DNA from: Diospyros lotus
Lineage: Eukaryota; Streptophyta; Magnoliopsida; Ericales; Ebenaceae
Direction of reading: 5' to 3'
Assembly (NCBI RefSeq): GCF_014633365.1
Contig: NC_068350.1
Location: 28,077,119-28,141,118 of the forward strand
DNA length: 64,000 nucleotides
In this document: positions 35,218-46,525 of the stretch, piece by piece
Numbering within the stretch: the stretch's first letter is position 1
Layout of the letters: the number at the start of each line of letters is the position of its first letter
Program-made: the position numbers and the translations under genes
The notes under the pieces: model-generated
Told to the model about the DNA's origin: nothing
What the model saw: only the letters and a program-made list of their open reading frames with translations
Database searches by the model: none

Positions 35218-36031
35218 GACATCACCAACCTTACCCAACTGCGCAACATTCTGCATGGTCTCTCAACCTTTTGATTACCAAGAGATCCTCACTTGGCACT
35301 TCTCCTTCGGCCATTAGGCCCTTTTTCCCACTCACTTGATATTGTGACATGAGAGGGCTTACCTAATGTGCTCTGGGCTCAATTTATCATACTTGGACTC
35401 GTTATTGGGCCCAACACACCCAAATGGGCTTATTTTAAAATAATAAAGTCTAGATTATTCATTTTAGCAAAGTATGGGTTGGGCTTCTAAGTCCAAAAGC
35501 TTTTGCTTTCATACTTGGGCTTATGCTGTAATCTCTCATCTAAAGAAAAACCCAATAGGCTTCATTATACATTCACATATAATATATATATATATACACA
35601 CATTACAATCAGTTAGTCGACCCACATATTTTGCAATCAAATCGAAAACTAGGGATTCATTGAATAAAATTTGCATAATAATTAATTAAGAAATTTTAAA
35701 TTTAAAATAAAATAAGAATAATATGTAAGAAAAAAATAAAAACGGGATAACACCAAAAGTGGCATCAGTGATCGGCGATGGCAGTGAACGACAGTTGCGC
35801 TGCCATCGGTGACTGACTAGCAGGGCAGTTGTCAGATCGATGATGAGGCAGAGATGGTCGGAGGCTTGCGGTGGTCGTTCGCTCAGGAAAAATAGGACGC
35901 CGGATCAGGGATGGTGGAGGCTGGTTGTTATGGTAGACCTGAGAAGGGTCAATAGATCAAAGAACAAGCGTGCGGGTCGTGGTAGTTCTTAGTGGCTCAC
36001 GGGCGTCAACAATGATGGGTCAACTGCAATT

Positions 36032-36032
<1 letters not shown>

Positions 36033-36060
<28 letters not shown>
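36033..36060. repeat. (GA)n microsatellite
   Basis: About 14 GA units. On the - strand the (CT)n run is followed by AAATTGCAG and could act as the pyrimidine tract of a 3' splice site. Confidence 0.9.
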
Positions 36061-36065
<5 letters not shown>

Positions 36066-36404
36066 GGTAGGTCGATGTACGGCTAGGAACAGCAACACGA
36101 TGGTGACCGGTTGTCGCGAAGTGGGCTCATCCGAGGCATAGAAGACGGGACACGGTGCGTAGTGGTGTTGCGATGGTGACAATGACAGAGAAAAGGGAGG
36201 GGGCGGGGGCGTCAAGACGGAGGAGAAGAGGCTAGAGGCGGTGCAACAGTGGACAGCTAGATAAGTTCATGAAGATCGTGGTCTTTATCAGTCACCTGTA
36301 AGGGTCATCCTCTTCCTTTTATTATACGGTTTATACCCACGGAACCGAGACAAGTTCCTTGTGGGAGCAAGTAAAGCCCGCCGAATTCACTAACTGTACT
36401 GGAT

Positions 36405-36492
36405 TTAGGGTTTTGGGTAAGCCTAAGCCCTAAAGCCCAATTCACAAGCCCAGTGTTGCCCATACATTACGGGTTGGGCTTATTTCAGCCCA
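36405..36492 (-). promoter_or_regulatory. Telo-box plus Site II-like promoter motifs
   Basis: AAACCCTAA (- strand, 36405-36413) lies next to four or five AGCCCA/TGGGCT words between 36434 and 36492. In plants this pairing (telo-box with TCP-bound Site II) is typical of growth and ribosomal-protein promoters. A splice-donor-like CAGGTGAC on the - strand ends a possible exon at 36296. No conserved protein is visible, so the gene may be dead or non-coding. Confidence 0.35.
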
Positions 36493-37322
36493 TTACCATT
36501 ACCTCTCTCTCTTCTCTCTTTTTTTATTTATGTATATTCTCAATTACCATAAAATGAGTAAATTTATTTAATTTAGCCACTTTTTCCTTTTATATTATTT
36601 GGAAAACAAAATTTCTAGAAATTATTAAATGGTTAAAGTTCCTTTTTATCCATTCAGTTTCATTTTCTTTTTCTCATAATTAATAAAATATCTTATTAAA
36701 TTAATTAAATAAGATTTCATTTTAGTTATCTAATTTATTGGCCCCCCTTTTATTTGATCATGAATACCAATGGTTAAAAACCATATAAAATAAATAAATT
36801 TACCATTTGTATCTTAAAATTAAATTTTAAATTACCCCAATTTTTTTCAAATTCAGAGTCTTGTAGTTCCGATGAACCCATCATAACAGCTAGTTCTTGT
36901 AAATGCAGTGTGTTGGGTTTGCAATGTTAGAAACAAAGAGAGAAGGAAAGAGCTGTCATTGATTGTCGTCTTCTGAACCACTATCAGTCGTCATTTCACA
37001 AACCACCATCACCTCTTATCACTTAGTCCTTGTCTTCTTGTCGTCTGGTACATCTTACCATTCAACTAGTGCTTTTGTTTCCATCTTTGATCGAAGACTA
37101 TTGTTATTTTTAACCAAACCATTTGTGTTTCTGGATAATGCCTTGTTTCTAGGGAATATTTTTTTGTATTTTTTTCCAAGATCAAAACCATCTTCTCTTG
37201 ACCCTCGAGTCCCACTCAAAATGGCTTTGATTTTGTGCTTCTTCTTGACAACCCTTACCTTATTTATGCACAAGAGTCGACTTATCATCGCTTCAATCCA
37301 TCACATTAAACTTGTCAACTAA

Positions 37323-37732
37323 TGTTAGAATTGCGGTTATATTGGGATAAGTTCCCTAATGATAAAATAAATATTTAGAATTTGAATTTGTTTCAAATTC
37401 ATTCATATTTGAATTTTAACAATATGATGGGATAAGTGATTGGAATTTGAATTAAATTTAAATTTCTAAAGAGATATGCCTATCTATATCTGTATGATAC
37501 CTATAAATAGGCATAGAACCCAATGAAAACTAATAACAATCAGAATCAGTTTTTAATCACTCATATACTGTATTCGATATCACTATTTGAGCTTTGAGCG
37601 AATAATGGGTGGACGTATAAGAAGGTTTTTATAGTTTTCTTTCACGGAAGTCGTTAGACAAATCAATTTCGATTATTTTGCTGCAATCCAAATATTTTAC
37701 ATACCGTTTGTAATTTTATTAAAACTTCTACA
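37323..37732 (+). repeat. Solo LTR, copia type (410 bp)
   Basis: TGTTAGAATTG...AACTTCTACA is flanked by a perfect 5-bp duplication ACTAA (37318-37322 and 37733-37737). CCTATAAATAGG near 37500 is a good TATA box. The length and TGTTAGAA start are typical of Ty1/copia. The interior has been removed by LTR recombination. Confidence 0.85.
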
Positions 37733-37737
37733 ACTAA

Positions 37738-39245
37738 TTAAGGTCACATAGGCTATCATGGCTTACCTTGTAATGATTGCAGGTCATCATGTTGCCGAAA
37801 GGAAGCCTAGAGCTGTGCAAGTGGTGGCAATCTTCTATCACATTTACACTATAGGTTTTGAAAATTACACTTTTTCCCCTAGTTTTCTTTAATTCTTCTT
37901 AGGCTCGTCTTATTAAGTCCTAAACCTTTTACAAATCTCATTAAAACCCAAATTAGTTTAAACTATGTCCTTGCACCCTAATATTTTTGGGAAATTGCAC
38001 TTGCAATTGCCCCTAAAAACTTTTTAGGAATTACATTATCAGCCCTATTTCAATAATTACAAAAATACCCTTGTGACGAGAATCCAATTTATCAAAATGT
38101 GCTTTGACCATTTTCTTTTAGAAAAATCACCATAACTTATTTTTGACTTAAAAAAACTTGTTTTTGAATTTTATTTAATATATAGGATATTACAATTTGC
38201 ACCATAATTGTAAATATTGTATAACACAAGGTATTGGATTTGTCTTTGCTATGGTATGGTATGGTATTAGTATTAGATAATCTCGAGTATCGTTTCGAAT
38301 TTATCATAAATTAATAAAATATATGTTAAAAATATATAAAATATACAAACATAATAAACTTTTCAATAATAATAGGATAATTTAGCTTAAAATTTAGAAA
38401 TACTAAACATGTGTATGACATCTTATAAAAAACATATATAAGCTAAATAAACAAATATGCGTAAATAACCAATTTAGTAATACACCAAATCCATATAATC
38501 AACATAAACAAGTAAACAACATCTAGAATTAAAAAAAGAAGATAAGATAAATATAAAAATTCTTAGTATTTAAGTGGTATTTTTTTCGTATTTCAGTTTT
38601 CAGTTTTGAATTTTGAGTTTTGAATTCATTTTCAATTTTATATTTTGAGTGTTTGTTTTGAGATTATTAAAAACGCTTTTTTTTTTGTCATTATGAAAAA
38701 TTGTTTCTTAAAATAGAAAACTGAAAAACACGTTTACTTTGAAATTTTGAAAAAAATTATTTTATAAAATTTTATTCAATAAATTTGATTCAAAATTGTA
38801 AACATTTATTAATAAATTAGAAATTTAATTCAACGAATTTAAAATATAATACAAGAGATAACTGATAATCTAACCATATATAATACATTAAAATTAAAAA
38901 GTGCTTTCTAAAACCATTTTTAATTTGACTCAACTATTAATTCCATGATATTTTTATTTTTACTTACAAATTGAAATTTGACATAATTTTGAGATTTAGA
39001 TTACCCACAATATAAATATTAAATATTAAAAATATATTTGAAAGTAAAATTAATAAAACAAACCATATTACATATTCAATTTGGGCGGCAGTGGCGAAAT
39101 GAAGAAATGGCAGAAAGGTAAAGCGGCAGAAAGAAGAAACGATCGGCGGTGGCGATGATGATGGATTTGGGCGTGGCAGGGGCAGTGATGGCGATGGCGA
39201 GTCTGGAGGACGAATGGAGATTATGGTTGGAGGAGGATGAATGGT
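37738..39245. other. AT-rich sequence without recognisable genes
   Basis: 37741-37860 has a short coding-like stretch after a TTGCAG that I do not recognise. 38570-38990 is very AT-rich with TTTTGAATTTTGAGTTTTGA-like words, in places resembling an old hAT-type MITE, but no terminal repeats were found. 39060-39240 is richer in G with GGCGATG words. The end of the stretch is the 5' border of element I. Confidence 0.4.
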
Positions 39246-40607
39246 TGATAGAGCACATATTTTCATATTATTTAGCCCTCATATTTAGTCTTTTTGCACA
39301 TTAGTTGTGTCATTTTATTCATCTTGATTTTATTTCATTTTATTTTATAGGAATTGGGCTTCACACTATTTTACTTTATTTTTCCAGTTTAGGGCTATGG
39401 GAGCATGATATGGGGCATGAGACATCTTGATGGCAATGAGATATCTTGGAAATTGGAGATAGAGAAGTAAGGGCAATTTTAGCAGATTTAACCTCCTGCA
39501 CTTCCTTCAGTATTTTGGCCAAGATAAAATTCCAGAATGAAGATGATGTCTTCAGAGATACTGTAGAGGACTTCTTGGGCTTTCTGGAATAGTATGGTTT
39601 GTCCAAATCCGAGTTCGTTTGGGCCTTCAAACAGCACTTCAAAGTCGGGGCTAGGAAGTTGGGTCAAATTAGGAAAGCTGCACAGATGCTGATTCTTTAA
39701 AAGGCCATATCTTGGGCGTCCGATATCCAAATCAAGTGATTCAAAAGCCCATATTTATCTAATCTTCCTTATCTACAATTATTATGAAGAGGACGAAGCC
39801 CATAACGCACTTTAACCTATCCGAAATTGGCTGTGAAGTGGCAGTAACCTAGGGTTTCCTCCTTAAGCTCTACTTAAGCTCCTTAAGAGGCCATTAGGAG
39901 GGTATTCTTTTGAAGGGCGTGAACAGCAGCCAGATTTCCTTCTTCCCATTGTTCTTGTCAAGATGGAGGGCTAAGGATTCTGTAATTAGTTGCAATACCA
40001 TCCTTGTTCCCGGTTTGAGTCTTTGGTTTTAATGGAAATCTATTTTTTAGTTTTAACTTTATTGTTCTCTTGTTTCTGTTCTCTCTTAAATCTGTGTATG
40101 TGTTGATACCGGTTGGATGAATGCATGCATTGTCTTTGTTTGAGAATCCAAAGTTTTTGTGCTCGGTTGAGGCTTTAACTAGAAGCAAGAACAACCTGTT
40201 TGGATGGTATTTCAATCAGTTTCGAATCTGTGAAAAAAGGGGAATCAAAACTGATAGATTGAACTAAGAGGTTTCTGGAATCTTTTTATTGGTTTTCTTT
40301 CCAATCTTTGGCGGTTATTAAAGGATTTTTCTGATTTTCGATTTGAGGATTAAAACTAAACAAATTGTTTATTGAGAAGGCGATGAAAACTGGGATAGAA
40401 GGTTGGTTTGCAACTGATTGCATCTCGATTTATTGTGTTTTTGCTTATTTAGTTTTCTGTTTTTCATCAAAAATTTCCCCCCCCCTTGTTTAGCCTTGTT
40501 TTGACAGATCCGCTTGAGGTTCGTTGGGAGACGACCTTGGGTTGCACCCTTGCTGCAAATCAAAATCATTATTCATCTAATCTATTGGTGTTCGACAGCC
40601 CCGATCA
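39246..40607 (+). repeat. 5' LTR of element I
   Basis: 1362 bp, TGATAG...GATCA. It differs from the 3' LTR by scattered substitutions and small indels, for example about 20 extra bases near 40200 and a few near 39950. A poly-C run is at about 40480. Confidence 0.9.
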
Positions 40608-40612
40608 GATTT

Positions 40613-40630
40613 TGGCGCCATTGCCGGGGA
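40613..40630 (+). other. Primer binding site of element I (tRNA-Asp)
   Basis: TGGCGCCATTGCCGGGGA matches the 3' end complement of plant tRNA-Asp(GTC), TGGCGCCGTTGCCGGGGA, with one mismatch. It lies five bases after the LTR. Confidence 0.9.
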
Positions 40631-41552
40631 ACCAATCTCTTTTCTGTCAAAAGAAGACTGATTCAAAAAAAATATATATATTCTTTGATAATCTAATAGC
40701 AGAAGTTGTGGTTGCTACTTGGTATATAGGTTGGAAACTAGCTGGTTGCGGGCTACCGGTCCAAAGCGAGTTAACCATACTCGGCACTGCTAGATACAAC
40801 GCCACGTACCAAGTTTATGCCATAAATCAAGAAGTGAACATGCCTTCAGGAATAGCTACTGACAGAAAACTCTTATTCTTTGTTTTGTAGTGAGACCAGC
40901 AAGCTGAATCCAAGTGCAAGAGATAGCAATATTTAGCAGTTTTGACAGCAAACTCAGCAAACTCTTATTCAGCAGTTTTGAAAGCCTCCATGACAGATAG
41001 CAAAATTTAAGGATTGAGAATAAGATACCGGTTCTATCCTCTTCCTTTCTCATCCTTACTTGATGTTCTTTCATGTCTTTATGCCTCCCTTAATGTTCTC
41101 TTGCATTTAGAGTGGTCTTTGAGGCAAAATAGGAGCTGATTTGATAAAAAAACGATTTTGATAGTTACTGTTCACTGCTTCCTACTTTCTCCGATTGAGC
41201 TGAAACTTGGTGTCCAAAGAAATAGGGTAGTGAGGATTATGAGTCACTGCTATGCAGTGAGGAGATCGTTTTTTGGCCAAATTCCAATAGACCACTTTTT
41301 GGTCCATTTTGTGTTTCTCAGTGGCTAATTTTGTGTGGTTTTTAGTGTTTTTAGGTCCCTCAGTGTTTTAGTGTTGAGATTTTGTGAAAAATTGCATAAA
41401 AAAATCATCTAAGGGCTTCTTGTTTGACCTGTTTTAGTGTTTTTGTGTTTGTGTGTTTTTTGTGTTTTTGAGTTTTTGGTGTGCATAGGCCAGTTTGTGT
41501 GCTGTTTTTTTATGAGTAATTTTGAGTGTGTTTTTGTGCTGATCTTTAGTGC
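40631..41552 (+). other. Leader between primer site and gag of element I
   Basis: There is no coding domain. The last 150 bp are rich in GTGTTTTT words. A frame running out of the LTR (40486-40890) is not conserved-looking. Long leaders are usual in Athila elements. Confidence 0.6.
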
Positions 41553-42923
41553 ATGACCAGGTCCTCTAAGGATATACCAATTGACCTAGACCTTGAAATA
41601 GAAAGGACCCTTAGGAAGCAAAGGAAGGCTAGAGAGTTAGAGCTTCGGATAGCTGATAATCCTCCTGCCTCTTCTGCCACTGCATCTAATATTCCTTTTG
41701 TTTCTATACCTACCCCTGACTTAAACACAATGGCGAGTAATGGGAATGAACACAATCGGAATGGAAATAATGGAAATAATGTAAATCATGGTCATTTGGA
41801 TGGTAGAACCATTAGAGAATTGGCTGCCCCTGATGTGCACTACCAGTCTTTATGCATTCAATATCCCCAATTGGATGCAACCTTTGAATTGAAATCTGGG
41901 CTAATCCATTTGCTTCCCAAGTTTCATGGCCTTGCAGGTGAAGATCCGCACAAGAACCTCAAGGAATTCCATGTTGTCTGCTCCACAATGAGGCCACAAC
42001 GAGTTGATGAGGAGCAGATAAAACTTAGGGCCTTCCCATTTTCATTGGATGGAGCTGCAAAGGATTGGTTATACTACCTACCACCTACTGCCATCACAAG
42101 TTGGGATGGGCTAAAAAGAATCTTTTTGGAGAAGTTCTTTCCAACATCCCGAACAGCCGCCATTCGGAAAGAAATTTGTGGCATAAGGCAGAATCATGGG
42201 GAGACATTACATGAGTATTGGGAGCGATTCAAGAAACTCTGTTCTAGTTGTCCACACCATCAAATCAGTGACCAGTTGCTGGTCCAATACTTCTATGAAG
42301 GTCTTGTTCCAATGGATAGGTATTTGGTGGATGCAGCTAGTGGAGGAGCCCTCTCTGAAAAGACACCAGCAGCTGCTCAAGAGCTAATCTCCAAGATGGC
42401 ATAGAATGCCCAACAGTTTGGTACCAGGTCAGCCACTCCCATGAGACAGGCCAATGAGATTGGTGTTGCTGCCATCATTGACCAACAGAGGATAGAGAAC
42501 AAACTGGAGGAATTGGCCTCCATGGTCAGACAGCTAGCCCTTGATAAAGGACAGTCCAAATCTCAGCAGGTATGTGGTATTTGTTCATTATCCTCCCATG
42601 GTACTGACCAATGTCCTCAACTGCAGGAGAATACAGAAGCCTGTGCTGGCATTTTTCCAGGAAGACCCTTCCAGCCACAGCAACAAAGATATGATCCATA
42701 TGCTGCCACCTATAATCCAGGGTGGAGAGATCATCCAAATTTGAGGTATGGAGGTCCTTCCAACCAGCCATTCCAGCCACAGCAGCAGCAACCTCAGCAG
42801 CACAGATTCAATGCACAAAGACCAAGTCAATCAATGCAGCAACCACAACCAGCTCCTAAATCCGAATCAAGCTTGGAAGATATCATGAAGCAGCTCGTTG
42901 CCAACAATCTCCAGTTTCAGTAA
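41553..42923 (+). pseudogene. gag: gag of element I (capsid and zinc knuckle)
   Basis: The ATG at 41553 opens a 283-residue frame containing the Retrotrans_gag region: LPKFHGLAGEDPHKNLKEF (about residues 121-139), FPFSLDGAAKDWLYYLP (161-177), FLEKFFP (191-197) and WERFKKLCSSCPHH (223-236). After a TAG at 42402 the same frame continues with a CCHC knuckle CGICSLSSHGTDQC (42573-42614) and a Q/P-rich tail, then a TAA at 42921. Gag forms the virus-like particle and binds RNA. Both stops fit transitions in glutamine codons (CAG to TAG, CAA to TAA). Without them gag would run on, in the same frame, into pol. Confidence 0.9.
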
Positions 42924-44792
42924 AGGACCGACACTGCCATACAAAATTTGGAGACACAGATTGGACAGCTGGCAACCAACATCAGTGAGCTACGGAGTCA
43001 AGGTTCGGGTCAGTTGCCTTCACAACCAGTTTCAAATCCAAGGGGCAATGTAAGTGCTATCGTTCTCCGCAGTGGCAAAGAGTTAAGCAACCCACCCTCT
43101 CCACAACCAGAATTTGGGCAGCAACAAGAAAGCCAAAAGGAAGATCAGCCTCCTCCCATTAAAAAGGACAAGCAGCCCACCACCATTGATCAAGATAGAG
43201 GAGAGACTTCTCACAACCATCCACTGCCATTTCCTCACCGAGCCACTCAAAATAAAAAGAGGGCAGAAGCTGAGTTGGACAAGGAGATCATGGAAACTTT
43301 CAGAAAAGTTGAGGTGAACATACCACTCTTGGAGGCCATCAGACAGATTCCCAAGTATGCCAAGTTTCTCAAAGACTTGTGCACCCACAAAAGGAAACTG
43401 AAAGGAAATGAAAAAATCAACTTGGGAAGAAACGTGTCAGCATTGATTCAACCTGCCATGCCCCAGAAATGCAAAGATCCAGGGACTTTCACCATTCCTT
43501 GCACTATTGGAAATTTGCAATTTCATAATGCTATGTTGGATTTAGGAGCCTCTATTAATGTGATGCCTAAATCTATGTATTCTTCTTTGCAGGCAGGTGC
43601 AGGCACATTGACATCTACAGGAGTGGTGGTCCAGTTGGCAAATAGGAGCACAGCATACCCTGAGGGAGTATTAGAGGATGTATTAGTAAAGGTAAAGGAT
43701 TTCATATTCCCTGCTGACTTCTATGTTTTGAATATGGAGGATGATCACACACCCGGACACGCACCACTTATTCTAGGTAGACCCTTCTTGAAAACTGCAA
43801 GGACAATAATTAATGTGCATGAGGGTACTTTATCTATGGAGTTCGCTGGTAACACCATTCAATTCAATATCATTGATGCCATGAAGTATCCCTTAGAAGA
43901 TCATTTTGCCTTGCATGTTAACTTTATTGACTTAATGGTGGAGAAAGCATGTGTTGAGTTGTATAATCTTGAGTCTGAATTCCCCACCATCCATAATTTT
44001 CCTGATGATATGCATTGCCCTCAGAGTCATGACGGACTCAGTAAGTGTAGTGTTTGTTCTGAAATAGATGAGTTTTTGAGTATTGTTGAGAGTGCACCTT
44101 CTCATACTATATCCGATTCTCATGTACCTCCCGTAGAGGAAGTTTTTATTGTTGAGAATGTAGTGCAGGTAGGTGGCAACATAAACAGACTGGTGCCTTC
44201 AATTCAACAGCCACCCACCTTGGAGTGTAAGCCCCTGCCCGAGAATCTGAAGTACGCCTACTTGGCAGATGGAGACAAGCTACCCGTGATCATCGCCGAC
44301 AACCTTCAGCCTGACCAAGAGGAGAAGTTGCTGAATCTGTTGAAGCAACATAAGAGAGCCATAGGTTGGTCACTTGCAGACATTCCCGGTATATCCCCTT
44401 CCTTATGCATGCACAGGATTCATTTAGAGGAAAGAGCTCGACCAGTGAGACAGCCCCAAAGGAGACTCAATCCCACCATTCTAGATGTGGTCAAGAAAGA
44501 GGTAAGTAAACTACTTTCGGCTGGCATTATTTATCCTATCTCTGATAGCAAGTGGGTGAGTCTAGTGCAGGTAGTTCCGAAGAAGACAGGATTCACAGTG
44601 GTAGCCAATGAGAGGAATGAGCTAGTGCCCATGCGAGTGCAGAACAACTGGAGAGTCTGCATTGACTATAGGAGGCTCAACCAAGCTACCAGGAAGGATC
44701 ATTTCCCACTCCCATTCATTGATCAGATGCTAGAGAGGTCAGCTGGAAAGTCCCATTACTGCTTTCTTGATGGTTTTTCTGGTTATTTTTAG
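42924..44792 (+). pseudogene. pol: Protease and N-terminal reverse transcriptase of element I
   Basis: A 614-residue open frame at 42948-44792, in the same frame as gag. A charged linker is followed by an aspartic protease, with active site DLGAS (residues 198-202) inside a hydrophobic context and ILGRPFL about 65 residues later. Reverse transcriptase starts near residue 450 with RAIGWSLADIPGI and continues with HRIHLEE, WRVCIDYRRLN (568-578) and FLDGFSGYF at the end. The DLGAS form and IGWSL wording are typical of Athila/Tat. It ends at a TAG that fits a CAG-to-TAG change, and another TAG (about 44812) follows. Confidence 0.9.
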
Positions 44793-45369
44793 ATTTGCAT
44801 AGCACCGGAGGATTAGGAGAAGACCACCTTCACCTGGCACTTTTGCATACCGGAGGATGCCATTTGGTCTATGTAATGCCCCAGGTACGTTCCAGCGATG
44901 CATGGTGAGTATATTTTCAGATTTACTTGAGCATTGCATGGAAGTTTTCATGGATGATTTTTCTGTTTATGGGACCTCCTTTGATGAGTGTCTAATCAGT
45001 TTGGGTAGAGTCCTAGAGAGATGTGTCGAGAAGAATCTTGTCCTAAATTTTGAAAAATATCATTTCATGGTTGAGCAGGGGATTGTTTTGGGTCATGTTG
45101 TGTCCAAGAGGGGTATAGAGGTTGATAAGTCCAAGGTCGATATCATTTCTTCTTTGCCTTACCCCGCGTCTATGCGGGAGGTACGTTCTTTCCTTGGACA
45201 TGCAGGATTCTACAGGAGATTCATCCAAGACTTCAGCAAGATTGCCCTTCCAATGTCCAACCTGCTTCAGAAGGATGTGGAATTCAAATTTGATGAGTCT
45301 TGCAAGATGGCCTTTGAGGAGCTCAAGAGGCGCTTGACTTCTCCACCCATCATCCAGCCACCCAACTAG
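44793..45369 (+). pseudogene. pol: C-terminal reverse transcriptase of element I
   Basis: The reading frame shifts near 44835 because of a small deletion; the sequence then reads YRRMPFGLCNAPGTFQRCM, then EVFMDDFSVYG, where FMDD (44947-44958) is the catalytic box, then FLGHAGFYRRFIQDFSKIA in the thumb/connection region. It ends at TAG 45367, which fits a TGG-to-TAG change in a usual N-W-D-L motif. Reverse transcriptase copies element RNA to DNA. It is inactive here because of the frameshift. Confidence 0.9.
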
Positions 45370-46525
45370 GACTTGCCATTCGAGCTCATGTGTGATGCTT
45401 CCAATTATGCAGTTGGTGCCGTCCTTTCACAACGAGTGGAGAAGAAGTCACACGTCATTGCTTATGCCTCGCACACTCTGGACAACGCCCAAGCAAACTA
45501 CACCACTACTGAAAAGGAGCTTCTTGCCATTGTGTTTGCTTTAGATAAATTTCGCTCTTATCTCCTGGGTTCTAATGTTGTCGTGTTTTCTGATCATGCA
45601 GCTTTGAAATATCTCTTGAAGAAGCACGATGCCAAACCCAGGTTGATACGGTGGATGCTCCTGCTTCAACAGTTCAATGTTGAGATCAAAGATAAGAGTG
45701 GAGCTGAGAATCTTGTGGCTGATCATTTGAGCAGGCTTCCTTCCTCTTCAGATGCCACTACCATGGACTGTCAGCCTATCAAAGATGACTTCCCAGATGA
45801 GTTACTCTATCACTTGCATGGTACTGAGCCCTGGTATGCTGACATTGTTAATTTTCTAGCTGCATCTGATATCCCTGCCCATCTTAAGAGAGATCAGCTA
45901 AGTAAATTTAAAAGTCAGGCCAAGTACTATGTATGGGATGATCCATATCTATGGCGCATGTGTAGTGACCAAGTCCTTAGGAGATGTGTGCCCGATATTG
46001 AGTTTGCTTCAGTCTTGCATTTCTGTCATTCACTTGCATGTGGTGGTCACTTTGGTCCTCAACGCACAGCTAGAAAGGTCCTAGACTCAGGTTTATATTG
46101 GCCATCCCTTTTTCGAGATGCTCATACATTTAGTAAGAATTGCACACGTTGCCAGCACACAGGATCAATATCACGTAGGAATGAAATGCCTCAGCAACCC
46201 TTACTATTTTGTGAGATCTTTGATGTTTGGGGCATTGATTTCATGGGTCCTTTTCCTGTCTCCTTTGGTTTTGTGTACATTCTTTTGGCTGTGGATTATG
46301 TTTCGAAATGGGTGGAAGCTAAAGCCACCAGGACTGATGATTCTTCTGTGGTTGCAGATTTTGTTAGATCTCATATTTTCTGCAGGTTTGGCATTCCCAA
46401 GGCCATCATCAGTGATCAAGGATCCCACTTCTGTAATAGAACGATGCAATCCATGCTCCGAAAGTATGGAGTTTTACATAAAGTGGCGACGCCCTACCAT
46501 CCACAGACCAATGGGCAGGCTGAGG
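45370..46525 (+). pseudogene. pol: RNase H and integrase N-terminal part of element I
   Basis: A 385-residue frame, open to the insertion. RNase H comes first: [39 protein letters not shown] and LVADHLSRL. Integrase follows, with the HHCC zinc finger H209, H216, C247 and C250 (counting from 45373) and the catalytic core D279 in WGIDFMG, D348 in SDQGSHF and E384 in GQAE, with the correct 35-residue D-E spacing. The frame is broken by insertion of LTR B just after E384. The rest is at 49336. Confidence 0.9.

Larger units (their letters stand above)
31528..35416 (-). repeat. 5' LTR of element K, interrupted by two other LTRs
   Basis: The K LTR is what remains after removing F2 (31963-33698) and the solo LTR at 33880-35217, plus one copy of each target duplication: about 800 bp. 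It ends ...CAACAACA on the - strand beside the primer site. The outer start is taken as TGTTGGGCCC near 35416, so that edge is uncertain by a few bases. The rest of K lies to the left; its 3' end is not in the window. Confidence 0.55.
35417..37317. other. Possible low-copy host DNA; no confident gene
   Basis: There is no LTR or coding domain I recognise. 35760-36250 is richer in GC, with GGCGATGGC-like words and a (GA)n run. 36405-36492 looks promoter-like. A 119-residue frame at 36963-37322 has no recognisable domain and several hydrophobic segments, and it ends at the border of a solo LTR, so I do not call it. Confidence 0.4.

Noticed and set aside
36963..37322. 119-residue frame in possible host DNA
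   Set aside because: No domain recognised, and the frame ends only at the start of the copia solo LTR; codon and residue pattern look like chance.
38570..38990. hAT-type MITE
   Set aside because: AT-rich wording is suggestive but no terminal inverted repeats or 8-bp duplication could be found.
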